From Marinobacter halophilus (lineage in GTDB: Bacteria > Pseudomonadota > Gammaproteobacteria > Pseudomonadales > Oleiphilaceae): a stretch of 64,000 nucleotides of DNA. Position numbers and translations under genes: made by a program. Below the pieces are notes generated by a model. The model saw only the letters and a program-made list of their open reading frames with translations. It had not been told where the DNA came from and made no database searches. The DNA lies in contig NZ_PXNN01000016.1 of assembly GCF_003007685.1 (NCBI RefSeq), forward strand, positions 1 to 64,000, read 5' to 3'. Of the stretch, positions 1 through 12,232 are shown in pieces. Position 1 is the stretch's first letter. The number at the start of each line of letters is the position of its first letter.

Positions 1-1
1 C

Positions 2-78
<77 letters not shown>

Positions 79-173
79 AAATCGCCCAGTTCGGCGTTAT
101 CGAATGACTTGCATAGCAGGCTATGCGGCGCCATTCGATGCCTTGATCTGAACGATTTTAGACATAGCTTACT
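79..173 (+). other. Structured tRNA-Ile/tRNA-Ala spacer
   Basis: The 95-base spacer folds on itself. AAAATCG (78-84) can pair with CGATTTT (153-159), ATCGAATG (99-106) with CATTCGAT (132-139), and GCATAG (111-116) with CTATGC (121-126). The nested arms bring the two tRNAs together and probably help processing of the pre-rRNA; that role is inferred. Confidence 0.6.
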
Positions 174-249
174 GGGGCTATAGCTCAGCTGGGAGAGCGC
201 CTGCCTTGCACGCAGGAGGTCGGCAGTTCGATCCTGCCTAGCTCCACCA
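174..249 (+). tRNA. alaT: tRNA-Ala (anticodon TGC)
   Basis: A 76-base cloverleaf with an encoded CCA end and anticodon TGC at 207-209. The acceptor stem GGGGCTA/TAGCTCC carries the G3-U70 wobble pair, the classic identity element read by alanyl-tRNA synthetase. It is the second spacer tRNA of the operon. Confidence 0.97.
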
Positions 250-578
250 AATATTAACTGACTAACTACGGTTAGCAGTGTACAGAAACGAATGTTTCAG
301 ATTGATGAAATCTTCCTTTCTGATCACTGGGTCAGATTTGCTCTTTAACAAATTGGACGAGATAGAACACGAAACTATTTTTCTCATTATCTCCGAGAGA
401 AATAGGTTCAATGTGATAACGATTTCAAGCGTTATCCGGTGTTGTCGTTGAAGTGGTTGTATATGACTTCGAGCGACTGTCTCTGAACCTCATCCTGGAT
501 GAGAAAGCTGGTTTCACTTCGGTGGAGTCGGGGCTCTTGTTTGTGGTGGCGTACAGATCAGTTGTCTTGGGGTTATAT
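250..578 (+). other. tRNA-Ala to 23S spacer with processing-stem blocks
   Basis: This 329-base stretch has no credible gene. It holds the boxA antiterminator site (339-350) and three blocks complementary to the 23S-5S spacer: 355-368 pairs with 3526-3539, 429-438 with 3489-3498, and 562-586 with 3460-3485. Such paired flanks form the double-stranded stalk cut by RNase III to release pre-23S rRNA. Confidence 0.7.
339..350 (+). promoter_or_regulatory. rRNA boxA antitermination site
   Basis: TGCTCTTTAACA matches the rRNA boxA consensus, bound as RNA by NusB-NusE (S10) to stop Rho-dependent termination in the long untranslated operon. It lies about 230 bases before the mature 23S, the usual place for the second boxA of a gammaproteobacterial rRNA operon. 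Confidence 0.8.
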
Positions 579-3469
<2,891 letters not shown>

Positions 3470-3557
3470 ATAACACCCAAGACAATTGCGGATAACGCTA
3501 AGCAACATCGAAATCAACATCACACGTTCTATCTCGTCCCCCAGTGATCAACCGTTT
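3470..3557 (+). other. 23S-5S spacer
   Basis: An 88-base spacer that carries the 3' partners (3489-3498 and 3526-3539, plus the outer part of 3460-3485) of the pre-23S processing stem. There is no tRNA in it, unlike some gammaproteobacterial operons. Confidence 0.6.
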
Positions 3558-3676
3558 TGTCTGACGACTATAGCGGTCTGGAACCACCTGATCCCATCCC
3601 GAACTCAGCAGTGAAACAGACCAGCGCCGATGGTAGTGTGGCTTCTGCCCATGTGAGAGTAGGTCATCGTCAGACT
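3558..3676 (+). rRNA. rrf: 5S ribosomal RNA
   Basis: About 119 bases. The terminal helix GTCTGACGA (3559-3567) pairs with TCGTCAGAC (3667-3675). The internal blocks GGAACCACCTGATCCCATCC and GAGAGTAGGTCATCG are typical of gammaproteobacterial 5S. The ends are defined by the terminal helix and are accurate to one or two bases. Confidence 0.93.
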
Positions 3677-3689
3677 CTTAATACCCTAA

Positions 3690-3725
3690 CCCCCGATAGC
3701 ACCGCTGTCGGGGGTTTTTTATTTG
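3690..3725 (+). terminator. rRNA operon terminator
   Basis: An 11-bp stem (3690-3700 with 3704-3714, one G-T wobble) and a three-base loop, followed directly by a run of T at 3715-3720. It lies 14 bases after 5S, so it is the intrinsic end of the rRNA operon. Confidence 0.88.
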
Positions 3726-3788
3726 TGGCTCGGGAGAAGTGATATACTCCCCGTATCAATCAAAACACGTTCTGATGGGAGCCTTGCA

Positions 3789-5339
3789 ATGGCCGCACCT
3801 GATCATCTGGTCATTTTCGATACTACGCTTCGGGACGGCGAGCAAAGTCCCGGCGCCACCATGAACAAGAATGAAAAGCTTCGTATTGCCAAAATCCTCG
3901 AAAAGCTTCGAGTTGACGTGATCGAGGCGGGTTTCGCTGTTGCCAGTCAAGGCGATTTTGACGCCGTCAAAGCGATTGCTGAAACCATCAAGGATTCTAC
4001 GGTTTGCAGCCTCGCTCGGGCATTGGACAAAGACATCGATCGCGCGGCCGAAGCAATTCGTCCTGCTGCCAGTGGTCGTATTCACACCTTCATTGCTACA
4101 TCTCCCATTCATATGAAGCACAAGCTTCAAATGGAGCCAGATCAGGTTGTTGAGCAGGCTGTGCGCGCGGTAAAGCGGGCTCGTAGCCACGTCGATGACG
4201 TTGAGTTTTCCTGCGAAGATGCCGGCCGTTCCGAGCTTGATTTCCTATGTCGTATCATCGAAGCCGCGATTGATGCCGGTGCCCGCACCATCAATATTCC
4301 AGATACCGTGGGTTACGCCATTCCTGAGCAGTTTGGTGAAACCATCCGGCAGCTGTTAAACCGGATTCCCAATGCCGACAAAGCCATTTTCTCGGTACAT
4401 TGCCATAACGATCTCGGTCTTGCCGTTGCGAACTCATTGGCCGCCGTCAGCAATGGCGCGCGTCAGGTTGAGTGTACGATCAATGGGTTGGGTGAGCGTG
4501 CCGGTAATGCTTCGCTCGAAGAGATTGTGATGGCGGTTCGCACACGCAAGGACCTTTTCAGCCTTGACACCCGCATCGACAGTCAACACATCGTACCGGC
4601 CTCCCGCTTGGTTTCGACTATTACCGGCTTCCCGGTGCAACCCAATAAGGCCATCGTGGGTGCCAATGCGTTTGCCCATGAGTCGGGTATTCACCAGGAC
4701 GGCGTTCTGAAGCATCGTGAAACCTACGAGATCATGCGTGCCCAAGATGTCGGCTGGCACACTAACAGTCTGGTTCTGGGCAAGCATTCTGGCCGTAATG
4801 CCTTTCGAACCCGTTTGCTGGAACTCGGCATCCAGTTCGAGACTGAAACCGAATTAAATGAGGCATTTACTCGATTCAAGGCACTGGCAGATCTCAAGCA
4901 TGAAATCTTTGATGAAGATTTGCAGGCCATTGCCAGTCATACCCGCCAGAAGGAAGAAGACGGTCGGTATGGCTTGGTCTGCATGCAGGTATGCTCTGAG
5001 ACCGGAGTAGTTCCGAAGGCCCGGCTCACCATGCTGGTGGATGGCAAAGAACACGCGGTAGAGGCAGAGGGTAGCGGCCCGGTAGATGCTACCTTCAAGG
5101 CAATCGAGTCATTGGTCGATTCCGGCTGTAACCTGCAGTTGTACTCAGTCAATAATATCACCAGCGGAACCGATGCTCAGGGTGAGGTAACGGTTCGCCT
5201 TGAGCGTGGCGGTCGCATCGTGAACGGTGTCGGGGCAGACACCGATATCATAATGGCCTCAGCTAAAGCCTATATTGAAGCTTTGAATCTCATTGCCCGT
5301 GGCGGTATCCGCCAGCATCCGCAGGTAGCGGACGTTTGA
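3789..5339 (+). CDS. leuA: 2-isopropylmalate synthase
   Basis: First committed step of leucine synthesis: acetyl-CoA plus 2-oxoisovalerate gives 2-isopropylmalate. The 516-residue product fits the long form. The N-terminal DRE-TIM barrel shows [12 protein letters not shown] (residues 11-22), the metal-ligand motif HCHND (204-208) and [14 protein letters not shown] (about 232-245); the last 130 residues fit the C-terminal leucine-sensing LeuA dimer domain. ATG 3789 is chosen because GGGAG lies just upstream and homology begins there; an in-frame extension back to 3723 runs into the rRNA terminator and is not credible. A TATACT box at 3743-3748 may be its -10, but no good -35 is visible. I saw no leucine-rich leader peptide. 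holD-like follows after 26 bases. Confidence 0.95.
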   Translation: MAAPDHLVIFDTTLRDGEQSPGATMNKNEKLRIAKILEKLRVDVIEAGFAVASQGDFDAVKAIAETIKDSTVCSLARALDKDIDRAAEAIRPAASGRIHTFIATSPIHMKHKLQMEPDQVVEQAVRAVKRARSHVDDVEFSCEDAGRSELDFLCRIIEAAIDAGARTINIPDTVGYAIPEQFGETIRQLLNRIPNADKAIFSVHCHNDLGLAVANSLAAVSNGARQVECTINGLGERAGNASLEEIVMAVRTRKDLFSLDTRIDSQHIVPASRLVSTITGFPVQPNKAIVGANAFAHESGIHQDGVLKHRETYEIMRAQDVGWHTNSLVLGKHSGRNAFRTRLLELGIQFETETELNEAFTRFKALADLKHEIFDEDLQAIASHTRQKEEDGRYGLVCMQVCSETGVVPKARLTMLVDGKEHAVEAEGSGPVDATFKAIESLVDSGCNLQLYSVNNITSGTDAQGEVTVRLERGGRIVNGVGADTDIIMASAKAYIEALNLIARGGIRQHPQVADV

Positions 5340-5365
5340 ATTTCAGTGGTGGGAGAGCCTGCTAA

Positions 5366-6202
5366 GTGGCGCACGAAATGACTCGATCGGAAAGTGAGCG
5401 ACAGTTCTATCTCGGCATGGCGGGTATCCGTATGTGGTATGCCCGAGAACCTTTGCCTGGCGCCGCTCCCAGCCCGGAGTTTGATTTCGGAGTAGCGCCG
5501 GCAGGCAAGGCTGAACGGATGGTGTCTATCGCACCCGGTCCACGACCCGCGGCCCCGCCTGAATCCACAGCAGATGTCGGTAAGAAAGATAAGCTGGCCC
5601 GTCTGAAGACGCTGATGGATACGGTGCCGGACAAGCCTACAGCTTCTGCCCGGCATCAGAGCCCGAAGCCAGTTGAGGTTCCGGCTGCCGTGACGTCGTC
5701 AAAGGTAGGGAGCGATGTACAGGCCACCGAGGATTCTGAGCCAGGTGTACCGCACGGCAATGCACTGACCCAGGTGCCCAGGCTTTGCTTGCAGTCCTGG
5801 TCGGGTAGCCGGGTTCTCCTGCTGGCCAATCTCTCCGAGGAAGCGAGTCTGTCGTTGCAGGAAACCCTGGCCATGAATATTGTGCGTTGTCTGGGCGATT
5901 CCAGCGCCAGTGAACTGGGTATTCTTCGCTGGCCTTTGTTTAATAACGTGAAAGTATCGCTGAACAGTGAGGCAGATCTTACCGCTCTGGTGCGCGACTA
6001 TCTGGCTGCCGTCTCGGGTAAAGTTGTGATTACACTCGGGCTTTCCGCAGAATTGTCAGTGATCACCGATATCCTCGCCGATGTGCTTGAGAAGGCGCCG
6101 GACGTTGTCTTCGAGCAGTCCCTCGCAGCACTGGCTGCGGACCCGGTACTCAAGGGGCAGTTGTGGCAGTTGATCAAACCCTTGGCCGTCAAGGGCCGAT
6201 GA
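5366..6202 (+). CDS. holD: HolD-like DNA polymerase III psi subunit (divergent, long)
   Basis: The psi subunit joins chi (HolC) to the clamp loader and thereby links it to SSB. This 278-residue protein is twice the length of E. coli HolD (137 aa), but both ends match. Residues 20-32 show G-I-x-x-W-x-x-R-x-P, the spacing of the E. coli peptide that binds the DnaX collar, and the C-terminus (LAALAADPVLKGQLWQLI) resembles the last helix of E. coli psi. Between them is a low-complexity Pro/Ala-rich linker of about 100 residues. The context supports it: holD-rimI is the E. coli order too, and here the stop codon overlaps the rimI ATG. The start is GTG 5366 with GGGAGAG at 5351-5357; ATG 5378 is an alternative. 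A cryptic psi has been reported in pseudomonads at the same locus. The assignment rests on motifs and synteny. Confidence 0.72.
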   Translation: MAHEMTRSESERQFYLGMAGIRMWYAREPLPGAAPSPEFDFGVAPAGKAERMVSIAPGPRPAAPPESTADVGKKDKLARLKTLMDTVPDKPTASARHQSPKPVEVPAAVTSSKVGSDVQATEDSEPGVPHGNALTQVPRLCLQSWSGSRVLLLANLSEEASLSLQETLAMNIVRCLGDSSASELGILRWPLFNNVKVSLNSEADLTALVRDYLAAVSGKVVITLGLSAELSVITDILADVLEKAPDVVFEQSLAALAADPVLKGQLWQLIKPLAVKGR

Positions 6203-6678
6203 TTCCCTCGGTATTGCGCCAGGTTGAGCTTCAGGATATGGACGTGCGTGCCCTTACCGAGATTGACCTTCCGCAGGTGCTTGAGCTGGAGCGGCTGGGC
6301 TATTCACATCCCTGGACGGAAGGGGTGTTTCTGGACTGCTTCAAAGACACTTACCGGCTCTGGGCGATGGTTCAGGGAACTGATGTTCTGGGCTACGCTG
6401 TGATCAGTTATATGGTCGATGAAGCTCATCTTCTGAACATCTGCCTCCACCCCGGGTTGCGGGGGCATGGCGCTGGTCGGCGGTTGCTGCGTCACGCACT
6501 TGCGGCATCCTTGAAAGATGGCATGGTGCAAATGATACTCGAGGTCCGGGCCGGCAACGATGTGGCGTCGACACTCTATCTAAGCGAGGGTTTTGAAGAA
6601 ATCGGTCGTCGGCCGGGATATTATCCGGACGCAAACGGTCGGGAAGATGCTCGAGTTATGGCATACCGGTTCACGTGA
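6199..6678 (+). CDS. rimI: Ribosomal protein S18 alanine N-acetyltransferase
   Basis: A GNAT-fold enzyme that acetylates the N-terminal alanine of ribosomal protein S18 using acetyl-CoA. The acetyl-CoA pyrophosphate loop is the R-G-H-G-A-G-R-R segment in mid-protein. The C-terminal part contains [20 protein letters not shown] and a [11 protein letters not shown] block that closely matches E. coli RimI. The ATG at 6199 overlaps the holD-like stop (ATGA), which suggests translational coupling and gives 159 residues. ATG 6238 would give 146, nearer to the 148 of E. coli, but has poor Shine-Dalgarno spacing. Confidence 0.9.
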   Translation: MIPSVLRQVELQDMDVRALTEIDLPQVLELERLGYSHPWTEGVFLDCFKDTYRLWAMVQGTDVLGYAVISYMVDEAHLLNICLHPGLRGHGAGRRLLRHALAASLKDGMVQMILEVRAGNDVASTLYLSEGFEEIGRRPGYYPDANGREDARVMAYRFT

Positions 6679-6693
6679 GCCTTGCCTAACCCG

Positions 6694-6699
6694 TATAAT
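6694..6699 (+). promoter_or_regulatory. Possible prfC promoter (-10 box)
   Basis: A perfect TATAAT in the rimI-prfC gap, 40 bases before the prfC ATG. The -35 region (TTCACG at 6670-6675, 18-base spacing) is weak, so this is a candidate only. Confidence 0.4.
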
Positions 6700-6739
6700 A
6701 GTGCGCTTTTCATCCAACCCATTCAGGTTTTTGTTGTCT

Positions 6740-8320
6740 ATGTCTAACCTATCTCAGGAAGTGGCCAAGCGCCGCACCTTTGCGATCATTTCGCACCCGG
6801 ACGCCGGTAAAACCACCATTACCGAAAAAGTACTGTTGTTCGGTCAGGCGATTCAGAAGGCGGGGACGGTGAAGGGTAAAAAGTCCGGTCAGCATGCAAA
6901 GTCTGACTGGATGGAGATGGAAAAAGAGCGGGGGATCTCGGTAACCACCTCTGTGATGCAGTTTCCCTACGGTGGCAAGTTGGTCAACCTGCTGGATACG
7001 CCGGGGCACGAGGATTTCTCCGAAGATACTTACCGCACTCTGACCGCTGTCGATTCCTGCCTGATGGTGATTGACAGTGCCAAGGGTGTTGAGGAGAGAA
7101 CCATCAAGCTGATGGAAGTCACGCGCCTGCGCGATACGCCAATCCTGACCTTTATGAATAAGTTGGACCGGGATACCCGGGACCCGATTGAGTTGATGGA
7201 TGAAGTCGAAGATGTCCTGAAGATCGCCTGCGCGCCCATTACCTGGCCGATCGGCATGGGCAAGAGCTTCAAGGGGGTTTATCACCTGTACCGGGATGAA
7301 GTGGTTCTCTATCAAACCGGTCAGGGCCACGCCATTCAGGAGAAGCGTGTCATCAAGGGGCTGGACAACCCGGAATTGGAGAGGGCTCTTGGCAGTTACG
7401 CTTCAGAATTGCGCGATGAAATCGAGCTGGTAAAAGGGGCGTCACATGAATTTGATCGTGAGGCGTTTCTGGCCGGCCAGTTGACCCCGGTGTTTTTCGG
7501 AACGGCGCTCGGTAATTTCGGCGTGGACCATATGCTCGATGGCCTGGTTGAATGGGCGCCGGCGCCACTCGCGCGTGAAACCGATACCCGGAAAGTAGAG
7601 CCGACAGATGAGGGGTTCTCCGGCTTCGTGTTCAAGATTCAGGCAAACATGGATCCCCAGCATCGGGATCGCGTGGCCTTTATGCGGGTTGTTTCCGGTC
7701 AGTACAGTCAGGGCATGAAAGCCCGTCATGTACGGATTGCCAAGGAGGTGCGATTTTCCGATGCGCTGACTTTTATGGCCGGTGATCGGGAGCATGCGGA
7801 AGAGGCCTTTGCTGGCGATATTATCGGTCTGCACAACCACGGTACCATTCAACTGGGGGACACCTTCACCGCCGGAGAAGACATGAAGTTCACCGGCATT
7901 CCCAACTTTGCTCCGGAGCTGTTCCGCCGCATTCGCCTGAAGGATCCGCTCAAGGCCAAGCAGCTGCAGAAAGGGCTTATTCAGCTGTCTGAAGAGGGGG
8001 CGGTTCAGGTGTTCCGACCGGTGAAGAATAACGACCTGATCGTCGGGGCGGTTGGTGTTCTGCAGTTTGATGTGGTGGTGAGTCGCTTGAAAAGCGAGTA
8101 TAAGGTTGAGGCGATCTACGAGCCGATTAACGTAGCGACAGCCCGATGGGTAACCTGCGATGATGAGCGCAAGCTCGACGAGTTCCAGCGCAAAAACCAG
8201 GAAAATGTGGCTTTGGATGGCGGCAATCGCCTGGCCTATATTGCGCCGACTATGGTGAACCTGAACCTGGCGCAAGAGCGCTATCCGGATGTTGAATTCC
8301 ATAAAACCCGAGAGCATTAA
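6740..8320 (+). CDS. prfC: Peptide chain release factor 3
   Basis: A translational GTPase that removes RF1 or RF2 from the ribosome after peptide release. The 526 residues are close to E. coli RF3 (529). The N-terminal G domain has SHPDAGKTT (G1), DTPGHEDF (G3) and NKLDR (G4); the remaining domains fit the EF-G-like family and retain RF3-type motifs such as [15 protein letters not shown] 6740 is chosen because homology begins at [14 protein letters not shown]; the 49-codon in-frame extension upstream lies inside rimI. The Shine-Dalgarno is weak (AGG only). tatD follows after 21 bases. Confidence 0.96.
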   Translation: MSNLSQEVAKRRTFAIISHPDAGKTTITEKVLLFGQAIQKAGTVKGKKSGQHAKSDWMEMEKERGISVTTSVMQFPYGGKLVNLLDTPGHEDFSEDTYRTLTAVDSCLMVIDSAKGVEERTIKLMEVTRLRDTPILTFMNKLDRDTRDPIELMDEVEDVLKIACAPITWPIGMGKSFKGVYHLYRDEVVLYQTGQGHAIQEKRVIKGLDNPELERALGSYASELRDEIELVKGASHEFDREAFLAGQLTPVFFGTALGNFGVDHMLDGLVEWAPAPLARETDTRKVEPTDEGFSGFVFKIQANMDPQHRDRVAFMRVVSGQYSQGMKARHVRIAKEVRFSDALTFMAGDREHAEEAFAGDIIGLHNHGTIQLGDTFTAGEDMKFTGIPNFAPELFRRIRLKDPLKAKQLQKGLIQLSEEGAVQVFRPVKNNDLIVGAVGVLQFDVVVSRLKSEYKVEAIYEPINVATARWVTCDDERKLDEFQRKNQENVALDGGNRLAYIAPTMVNLNLAQERYPDVEFHKTREH

Positions 8321-8341
8321 ATCGGCCGGGCAGGCATAGGC

Positions 8342-9130
8342 ATGCAGCTGATTGACGCCCATTGCCATTTCGACTTCCCCCGGTTTGATCAGGTGCGCGA
8401 TCAAGAGCTCGCTCGTGCACGGCGTCAGGGTGTGTCGGCACTGGTGATTCCAGGTGTACGGCGCCGCGATTGGGGCAGGGTTCAGGCACTCGCCTCACCG
8501 GAGCAGGGCCTTTGGTACTGTCTAGGCATTCACCCCTGGTTTGTGGGCGAGCATGGACCACAGGATCTGCAACTGCTGGAGTCTACGCTGTCCGCTTCTC
8601 CCCGGGGGTGCGTCGGACTCGGTGAATGCGGTCTGGATGCGCTTCAAGGGGATATCGCCGTGCAGGTGGAGTGGTTTCGCGCGCAGGTTAGTATTGCTGC
8701 CCGAGTCGATCTGCCGTTGGTTATCCACTCTGTGAAGTCGCACGATCAGGTGCATGCCACCCTCCGTTCGCTACACTGGTCTGGCCGGGCTCTGGTGCAT
8801 GGTTTCTCCGGTAGTTATCAGCAAGCAAAAAAACTGGTGGATCTGGGTTGTTACATCGGTGTCGGTGGCGTGATTACCAGTGCACGGGCCCATAAGACCA
8901 GAGAGGCAATCGCCAGATTGCCCCTTGAGGCGCTGGTTCTTGAAACCGACGCGCCGGACATGGCGCCTGCCGGGGTAGCGAAGGGTATGAACACTCCGGC
9001 CTATTTGCCATTGATTATGCGTGCATTGGCGGATCTTCGCGGTGAGTTGCCGGAGCGCTTGGCGCCGACTCTGTTGAACAACACGTGCGCATTATATGGT
9101 TGGCCCGAAGCGCAGAGAGTGCCAAAATAG
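8342..9130 (+). CDS. TatD family metal-dependent hydrolase (YjjV-like)
   Basis: A TIM-barrel metal-dependent DNase-like hydrolase of 262 residues. Metal ligands are visible: the N-terminal H-C-H (residues 7-9), E95 in GLGECGLD, His in VIHSVKS and in HGFSG, and the late Asp in ETDAPD. The family includes TatD, YcfH and YjjV; proximity to prfC and the sequence favour the YjjV branch. The cellular substrate is not established from sequence. Confidence 0.88.
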   Translation: MQLIDAHCHFDFPRFDQVRDQELARARRQGVSALVIPGVRRRDWGRVQALASPEQGLWYCLGIHPWFVGEHGPQDLQLLESTLSASPRGCVGLGECGLDALQGDIAVQVEWFRAQVSIAARVDLPLVIHSVKSHDQVHATLRSLHWSGRALVHGFSGSYQQAKKLVDLGCYIGVGGVITSARAHKTREAIARLPLEALVLETDAPDMAPAGVAKGMNTPAYLPLIMRALADLRGELPERLAPTLLNNTCALYGWPEAQRVPK

Positions 9131-9158
9131 CTTAATAATGAATTACGTTTCGACGGGG

Positions 9159-9187
9159 TTGGTTTTCCTGGAAGGTTCGAGTATACT
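9159..9187 (+). promoter_or_regulatory. rplM-rpsI promoter
   Basis: TTGGTT (9159-9164), a 17-base spacer and TATACT (9182-9187). Transcription would begin near 9194 and leave a leader of about 140 bases before rplM. In E. coli L13 is known to repress its own operon through the leader. A weak hairpin around ATACAGG (about 9252) and CCTTGTAT (about 9280) could be the target, but I cannot confirm it. Confidence 0.6.
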
Positions 9188-9336
9188 TCGCGCCCTGGCT
9201 TTTCAAGGCGATGTCACTATCTCAGCCCCGAATGGTGTCATGGCAACATTAATACAGGTGTGAACCTCCTCCGGATGCCTTGTATGTACCGGTGGTGGTT
9301 TCTAACGTTTCTTTTATAGCGTTCAAGGCGGAATCA

Positions 9337-9765
9337 ATGAAGACTCTGAGTGCGAAACCAGAAACCGTAAAACGTGACTGGTACGTTGTAGACGCAGCCG
9401 GCAAGACGCTGGGTCGTCTGTCAACCGAAATCGCCCTTCGTCTGCGGGGCAAGCATAAGCCTGAGTATACCCCTCACGTGGACACTGGCGACTATATCGT
9501 TGTAATTAATGCCAGCCAGGTGCAGGTTACCGGCAAAAAGGCATCAAATAAAATGTATTATAGCCACACCGGCTTTCCAGGTGGAATCAAATCCATCAGT
9601 TTCGAGAAGCTGGTAGACAAGGCTCCTGAGCAAATCATTCTGAAGTCTGTCAAAGGCATGCTTCCGAAGGGTCCGCTCGGCCGCGCCATGTTCAAGAAGC
9701 TTAAAGTCTACGCCGGCGCTGAGCATGCTCATGCAGCCCAGCAGCCCAAAGAACTCGACATCTAA
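9337..9765 (+). CDS. rplM: 50S ribosomal protein L13
   Basis: 142 residues, the same as E. coli L13. Typical segments are [16 protein letters not shown] near the N-terminus, [15 protein letters not shown], and MLPKGPLGR in the C-terminal third. ATG 9337 has AAGGCGGA just upstream and gives the family length; an upstream in-frame start at 9280 lies within the leader and is rejected. It is followed after 12 bases by rpsI, the conserved L13-S9 operon. Confidence 0.97.
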   Translation: MKTLSAKPETVKRDWYVVDAAGKTLGRLSTEIALRLRGKHKPEYTPHVDTGDYIVVINASQVQVTGKKASNKMYYSHTGFPGGIKSISFEKLVDKAPEQIILKSVKGMLPKGPLGRAMFKKLKVYAGAEHAHAAQQPKELDI

Positions 9766-9777
9766 CGGAAGGCGGAT

Positions 9778-10170
9778 ATGTCTGTAGCACAAAATTACGG
9801 TACTGGTCGCCGCAAGTCATCCACGGCTCGGGTATTCATCAGGCCGGGAAGCGGTAACATTTCTATCAACGGTCGCACCATCGAAGATTTCTTCGGTCGT
9901 GAGACGCTTCGCATGATCGTTCGTCAGCCTCTGGTGGTTGCCGAGTCCACTGATCGTTTTGATATCATGGTCACCGTAAAGGGTGGTGGTACCAGCGGTC
10001 AGGCAGGAGCGATTCGTCATGGACTGACTCGTGCATTGTTGGATTACGACGAAACTCTGCGCGGTGCGTTGCGTAAAGCGGGTTACGTTACCCGTGATGC
10101 TCGTAAGGTTGAGCGTAAAAAGGTTGGTTTGCGTAAGGCGCGTAAGCGTCCGCAGTACTCCAAGCGTTAA
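9778..10170 (+). CDS. rpsI: 30S ribosomal protein S9
   Basis: 130 residues, the E. coli length. It shows [15 protein letters not shown] at the N-terminus, [14 protein letters not shown] in the middle and the basic tail ending KRPQYSKR, whose C-terminal Lys-Arg reaches the P-site tRNA. It is cotranscribed with rplM. An intrinsic terminator begins 23 bases after the stop. Confidence 0.97.
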   Translation: MSVAQNYGTGRRKSSTARVFIRPGSGNISINGRTIEDFFGRETLRMIVRQPLVVAESTDRFDIMVTVKGGGTSGQAGAIRHGLTRALLDYDETLRGALRKAGYVTRDARKVERKKVGLRKARKRPQYSKR

Positions 10171-10193
10171 TCGACATTCCGTGTCGATGGGAA

Positions 10194-10220
10194 AACCCGG
10201 CCCTATGGTCGGGTTTTTTT
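10194..10220 (+). terminator. rplM-rpsI terminator
   Basis: AACCCGGCC (10194-10202) pairs with GGTCGGGTT (10207-10215) around a CTAT loop, followed by a T run. A smaller hairpin, TCGACA/TGTCGA, sits just before it at 10171-10187. Confidence 0.85.
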
Positions 10221-10323
10221 GTATCTGGGGCCTGACCAGGTTTTGATCTGGGGCAGGGATAAGCGCCGGGATGAGTCTTTCCGGCTTGTAAGCCGGGGGT
10301 AATTTCATTACCATTTCAGCGCT

Positions 10324-10329
10324 TATAAT
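10324..10329 (+). promoter_or_regulatory. Possible petABC promoter (-10 box)
   Basis: TATAAT lies 78 bases before petA, with no clear -35. A perfect hairpin CCGGCT/AGCCGG (10281-10296) lies just upstream. The remainder of the 10221-10406 gap shows nothing else. Confidence 0.4.
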
Positions 10330-10406
10330 TTTGGGTTGTGAAGTCCTTTTCGAAGCGCAGTGCCGGTTCTCCGCGTCTGTGCCTCGCCTGATGGGAGAAA
10401 ACCATA

Positions 10407-11000
10407 ATGAGTAATGGCGACGTGAACCAAGGTCGACGCCGATTTTTGATCGGTGCTACGTCCGTGGTAGGTGGTGTCGGCGTCGTCGGTGCAGCGGTTC
10501 CTTTCGTGGCGTCCTGGAATCCCAGTGCGAAAGCGGAAGCGGCCGGTGCGCCGGTAACATTCAATGTCGACAAAATCGAACCCGGTCAGCAGATAACGGT
10601 TGAGTGGCGTGGTAAGCCGGTGTGGATTATCCGCCGCACTGAGGAAATGCTCGAGAACATTGAGCAGCTGTCTTCACGCCTGAAGGATCCTGAGTCTGAA
10701 GATCCTCAGCAACCGGCATATATCACCGGTGCTCAGCGCTCAATCAAGCCTGAGTTTATTGTTCTGGTGGGTATATGTACTCACTTGGGCTGTGTGCCAA
10801 GCTACCGTCCTGAAGTGGCTCCTGCAGATCTTGGCGATGATTGGCTGGGCGGTCTGTTCTGCCCCTGTCATGGGTCCAAGTTTGATTTGTCGGGTAGGGT
10901 GTTCAGTGGACAGCCAGCGCCTCTGAATCTCGAGGTTCCGCCATACCGCTTTGACAACGACACGACCATGACAGTCGGTCTTGATCCGGAGGCAGCGTAA
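10407..11000 (+). CDS. petA: Ubiquinol-cytochrome c reductase, Rieske iron-sulfur subunit
   Basis: The Rieske protein of the bc1 complex takes one electron from ubiquinol at the Qo site and passes it to cytochrome c1. It has 197 residues. A twin-arginine signal ([13 protein letters not shown]) is followed by a single membrane anchor (about 16-36). The cluster ligands are in CTHLGC and CPCHGSKFD, with two Cys and two His plus the disulfide Cys pair. GGGAGA lies 9 bases before the ATG. The stop overlaps the petB ATG (TAATG). Confidence 0.96.
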   Translation: MSNGDVNQGRRRFLIGATSVVGGVGVVGAAVPFVASWNPSAKAEAAGAPVTFNVDKIEPGQQITVEWRGKPVWIIRRTEEMLENIEQLSSRLKDPESEDPQQPAYITGAQRSIKPEFIVLVGICTHLGCVPSYRPEVAPADLGDDWLGGLFCPCHGSKFDLSGRVFSGQPAPLNLEVPPYRFDNDTTMTVGLDPEAA

Positions 11001-12232
11001 TGCACAAACTTCTCAATTGGGTAGATGAGCGTTTGCCGGTCGTCGACGCCTGGAATAAACACCTGGCGAAGTATTACGCGCCCAAGAACTTCAACTTCTG
11101 GTATTTCTTTGGCTCTCTGGCCATGCTGGTTCTGGTTAACCAATTGGTGACTGGTATCTGGTTGACCATGAGCTATAACCCGTCAGCGGAAGGAGCGTTT
11201 GCCTCCGTTGAGTACATCATGCGTGATGTCGAGTGGGGCTGGCTGTTGCGCTACCTGCACTCCACCGGTGCTTCGGCATTCTTTGTGGTGGTATATCTGC
11301 ACATGTTCCGCGGTCTGATGTATGGCTCTTACCAGAAGCCGCGCGAGCTGATCTGGATTTTCGGCATGCTGATCTATCTGGTGCTGATGGCAGAAGCGTT
11401 TATGGGCTACCTGCTGCCCTGGGGCCAGATGTCTTACTGGGGTGCCCAGGTTATCGTTAACCTGTTTGGCGCAATCCCGGTTATTGGCGAAGACTTGTCT
11501 CTGTGGATACGTGGTGACTATCTGATCTCCGGTATTACCCTGAACCGCTTCTTCGCACTGCACGTTGTCGCACTGCCGATTGTGCTGCTCGGCCTGGTCG
11601 TTCTTCATATCCTCGCCCTGCATGAAGTGGGATCCAATAACCCTGACGGTATCGACATCAAGAAGAACAAGGACGAAAACGGCATCCCGAAAGACGGTAT
11701 CCCGTTCCATCCTTACTACAGCGTTCATGATCTGATGGGCGTGGCGGTGTTCTTCTTCATCTTCTTTATTGTGGTGTTCTACTTCCCGGAAATGGGGGGA
11801 TTGTTCCTCGAGAAGCCAAACTTCCAGCCGGCAAATAACCTGGTAACGCCTGCGCACATTGCGCCAGTCTGGTACTTCACACCGTTCTACGCGATGCTGC
11901 GTGCGGTGACTGTCGACCTGTTCGGCTTGGATGCCAAGTTCTGGGGCGTGGTTGTCATGGGTGCAGCGATTGCGATCCTGTTCGTGCTGCCATGGCTCGA
12001 CAAGAGCCCGGTTCGTTCTATTCGGTACAAGGGCTGGTTGAGTAAGATAGCGTTGGCAATCTTCGTGGTGAGCTTTGTGGTGCTGGGCTATCTCGGTATT
12101 GTGCCGGCCACTGCGGGGCGTACCCTTGCTGCTCAGATTCTGACTGCGCTGTACTTCCTCTACTTCATTCTCATGCCGTTCTATACGCGCATGGAAAAAA
12201 CCAAGCCAGTTCCAGAGAGGGTGACAGGATAA
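11000..12232 (+). CDS. petB: Ubiquinol-cytochrome c reductase, cytochrome b
   Basis: The membrane core of the bc1 complex, which binds hemes bL and bH and forms the Qo and Qi sites. It has 410 residues, the long form with eight predicted membrane segments. Heme-binding His appear in LRYLHSTGASAFF and FVVVYLHMFRG and again in NRFFALHVVALP with VVLHILALHEVG. The Qo-site motif reads P-V-W-Y in HIAPVWYFTPFY, where mitochondria have P-E-W-Y. It overlaps petA and petC by a single base at each end. Confidence 0.96.
   Translation: MHKLLNWVDERLPVVDAWNKHLAKYYAPKNFNFWYFFGSLAMLVLVNQLVTGIWLTMSYNPSAEGAFASVEYIMRDVEWGWLLRYLHSTGASAFFVVVYLHMFRGLMYGSYQKPRELIWIFGMLIYLVLMAEAFMGYLLPWGQMSYWGAQVIVNLFGAIPVIGEDLSLWIRGDYLISGITLNRFFALHVVALPIVLLGLVVLHILALHEVGSNNPDGIDIKKNKDENGIPKDGIPFHPYYSVHDLMGVAVFFFIFFIVVFYFPEMGGLFLEKPNFQPANNLVTPAHIAPVWYFTPFYAMLRAVTVDLFGLDAKFWGVVVMGAAIAILFVLPWLDKSPVRSIRYKGWLSKIALAIFVVSFVVLGYLGIVPATAGRTLAAQILTALYFLYFILMPFYTRMEKTKPVPERVTG

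Noticed and set aside
3726..3788. Leucine leader peptide or attenuator before leuA
   Set aside because: I looked for a short frame rich in Leu codons followed by alternative hairpins and found none in this 63-base gap.
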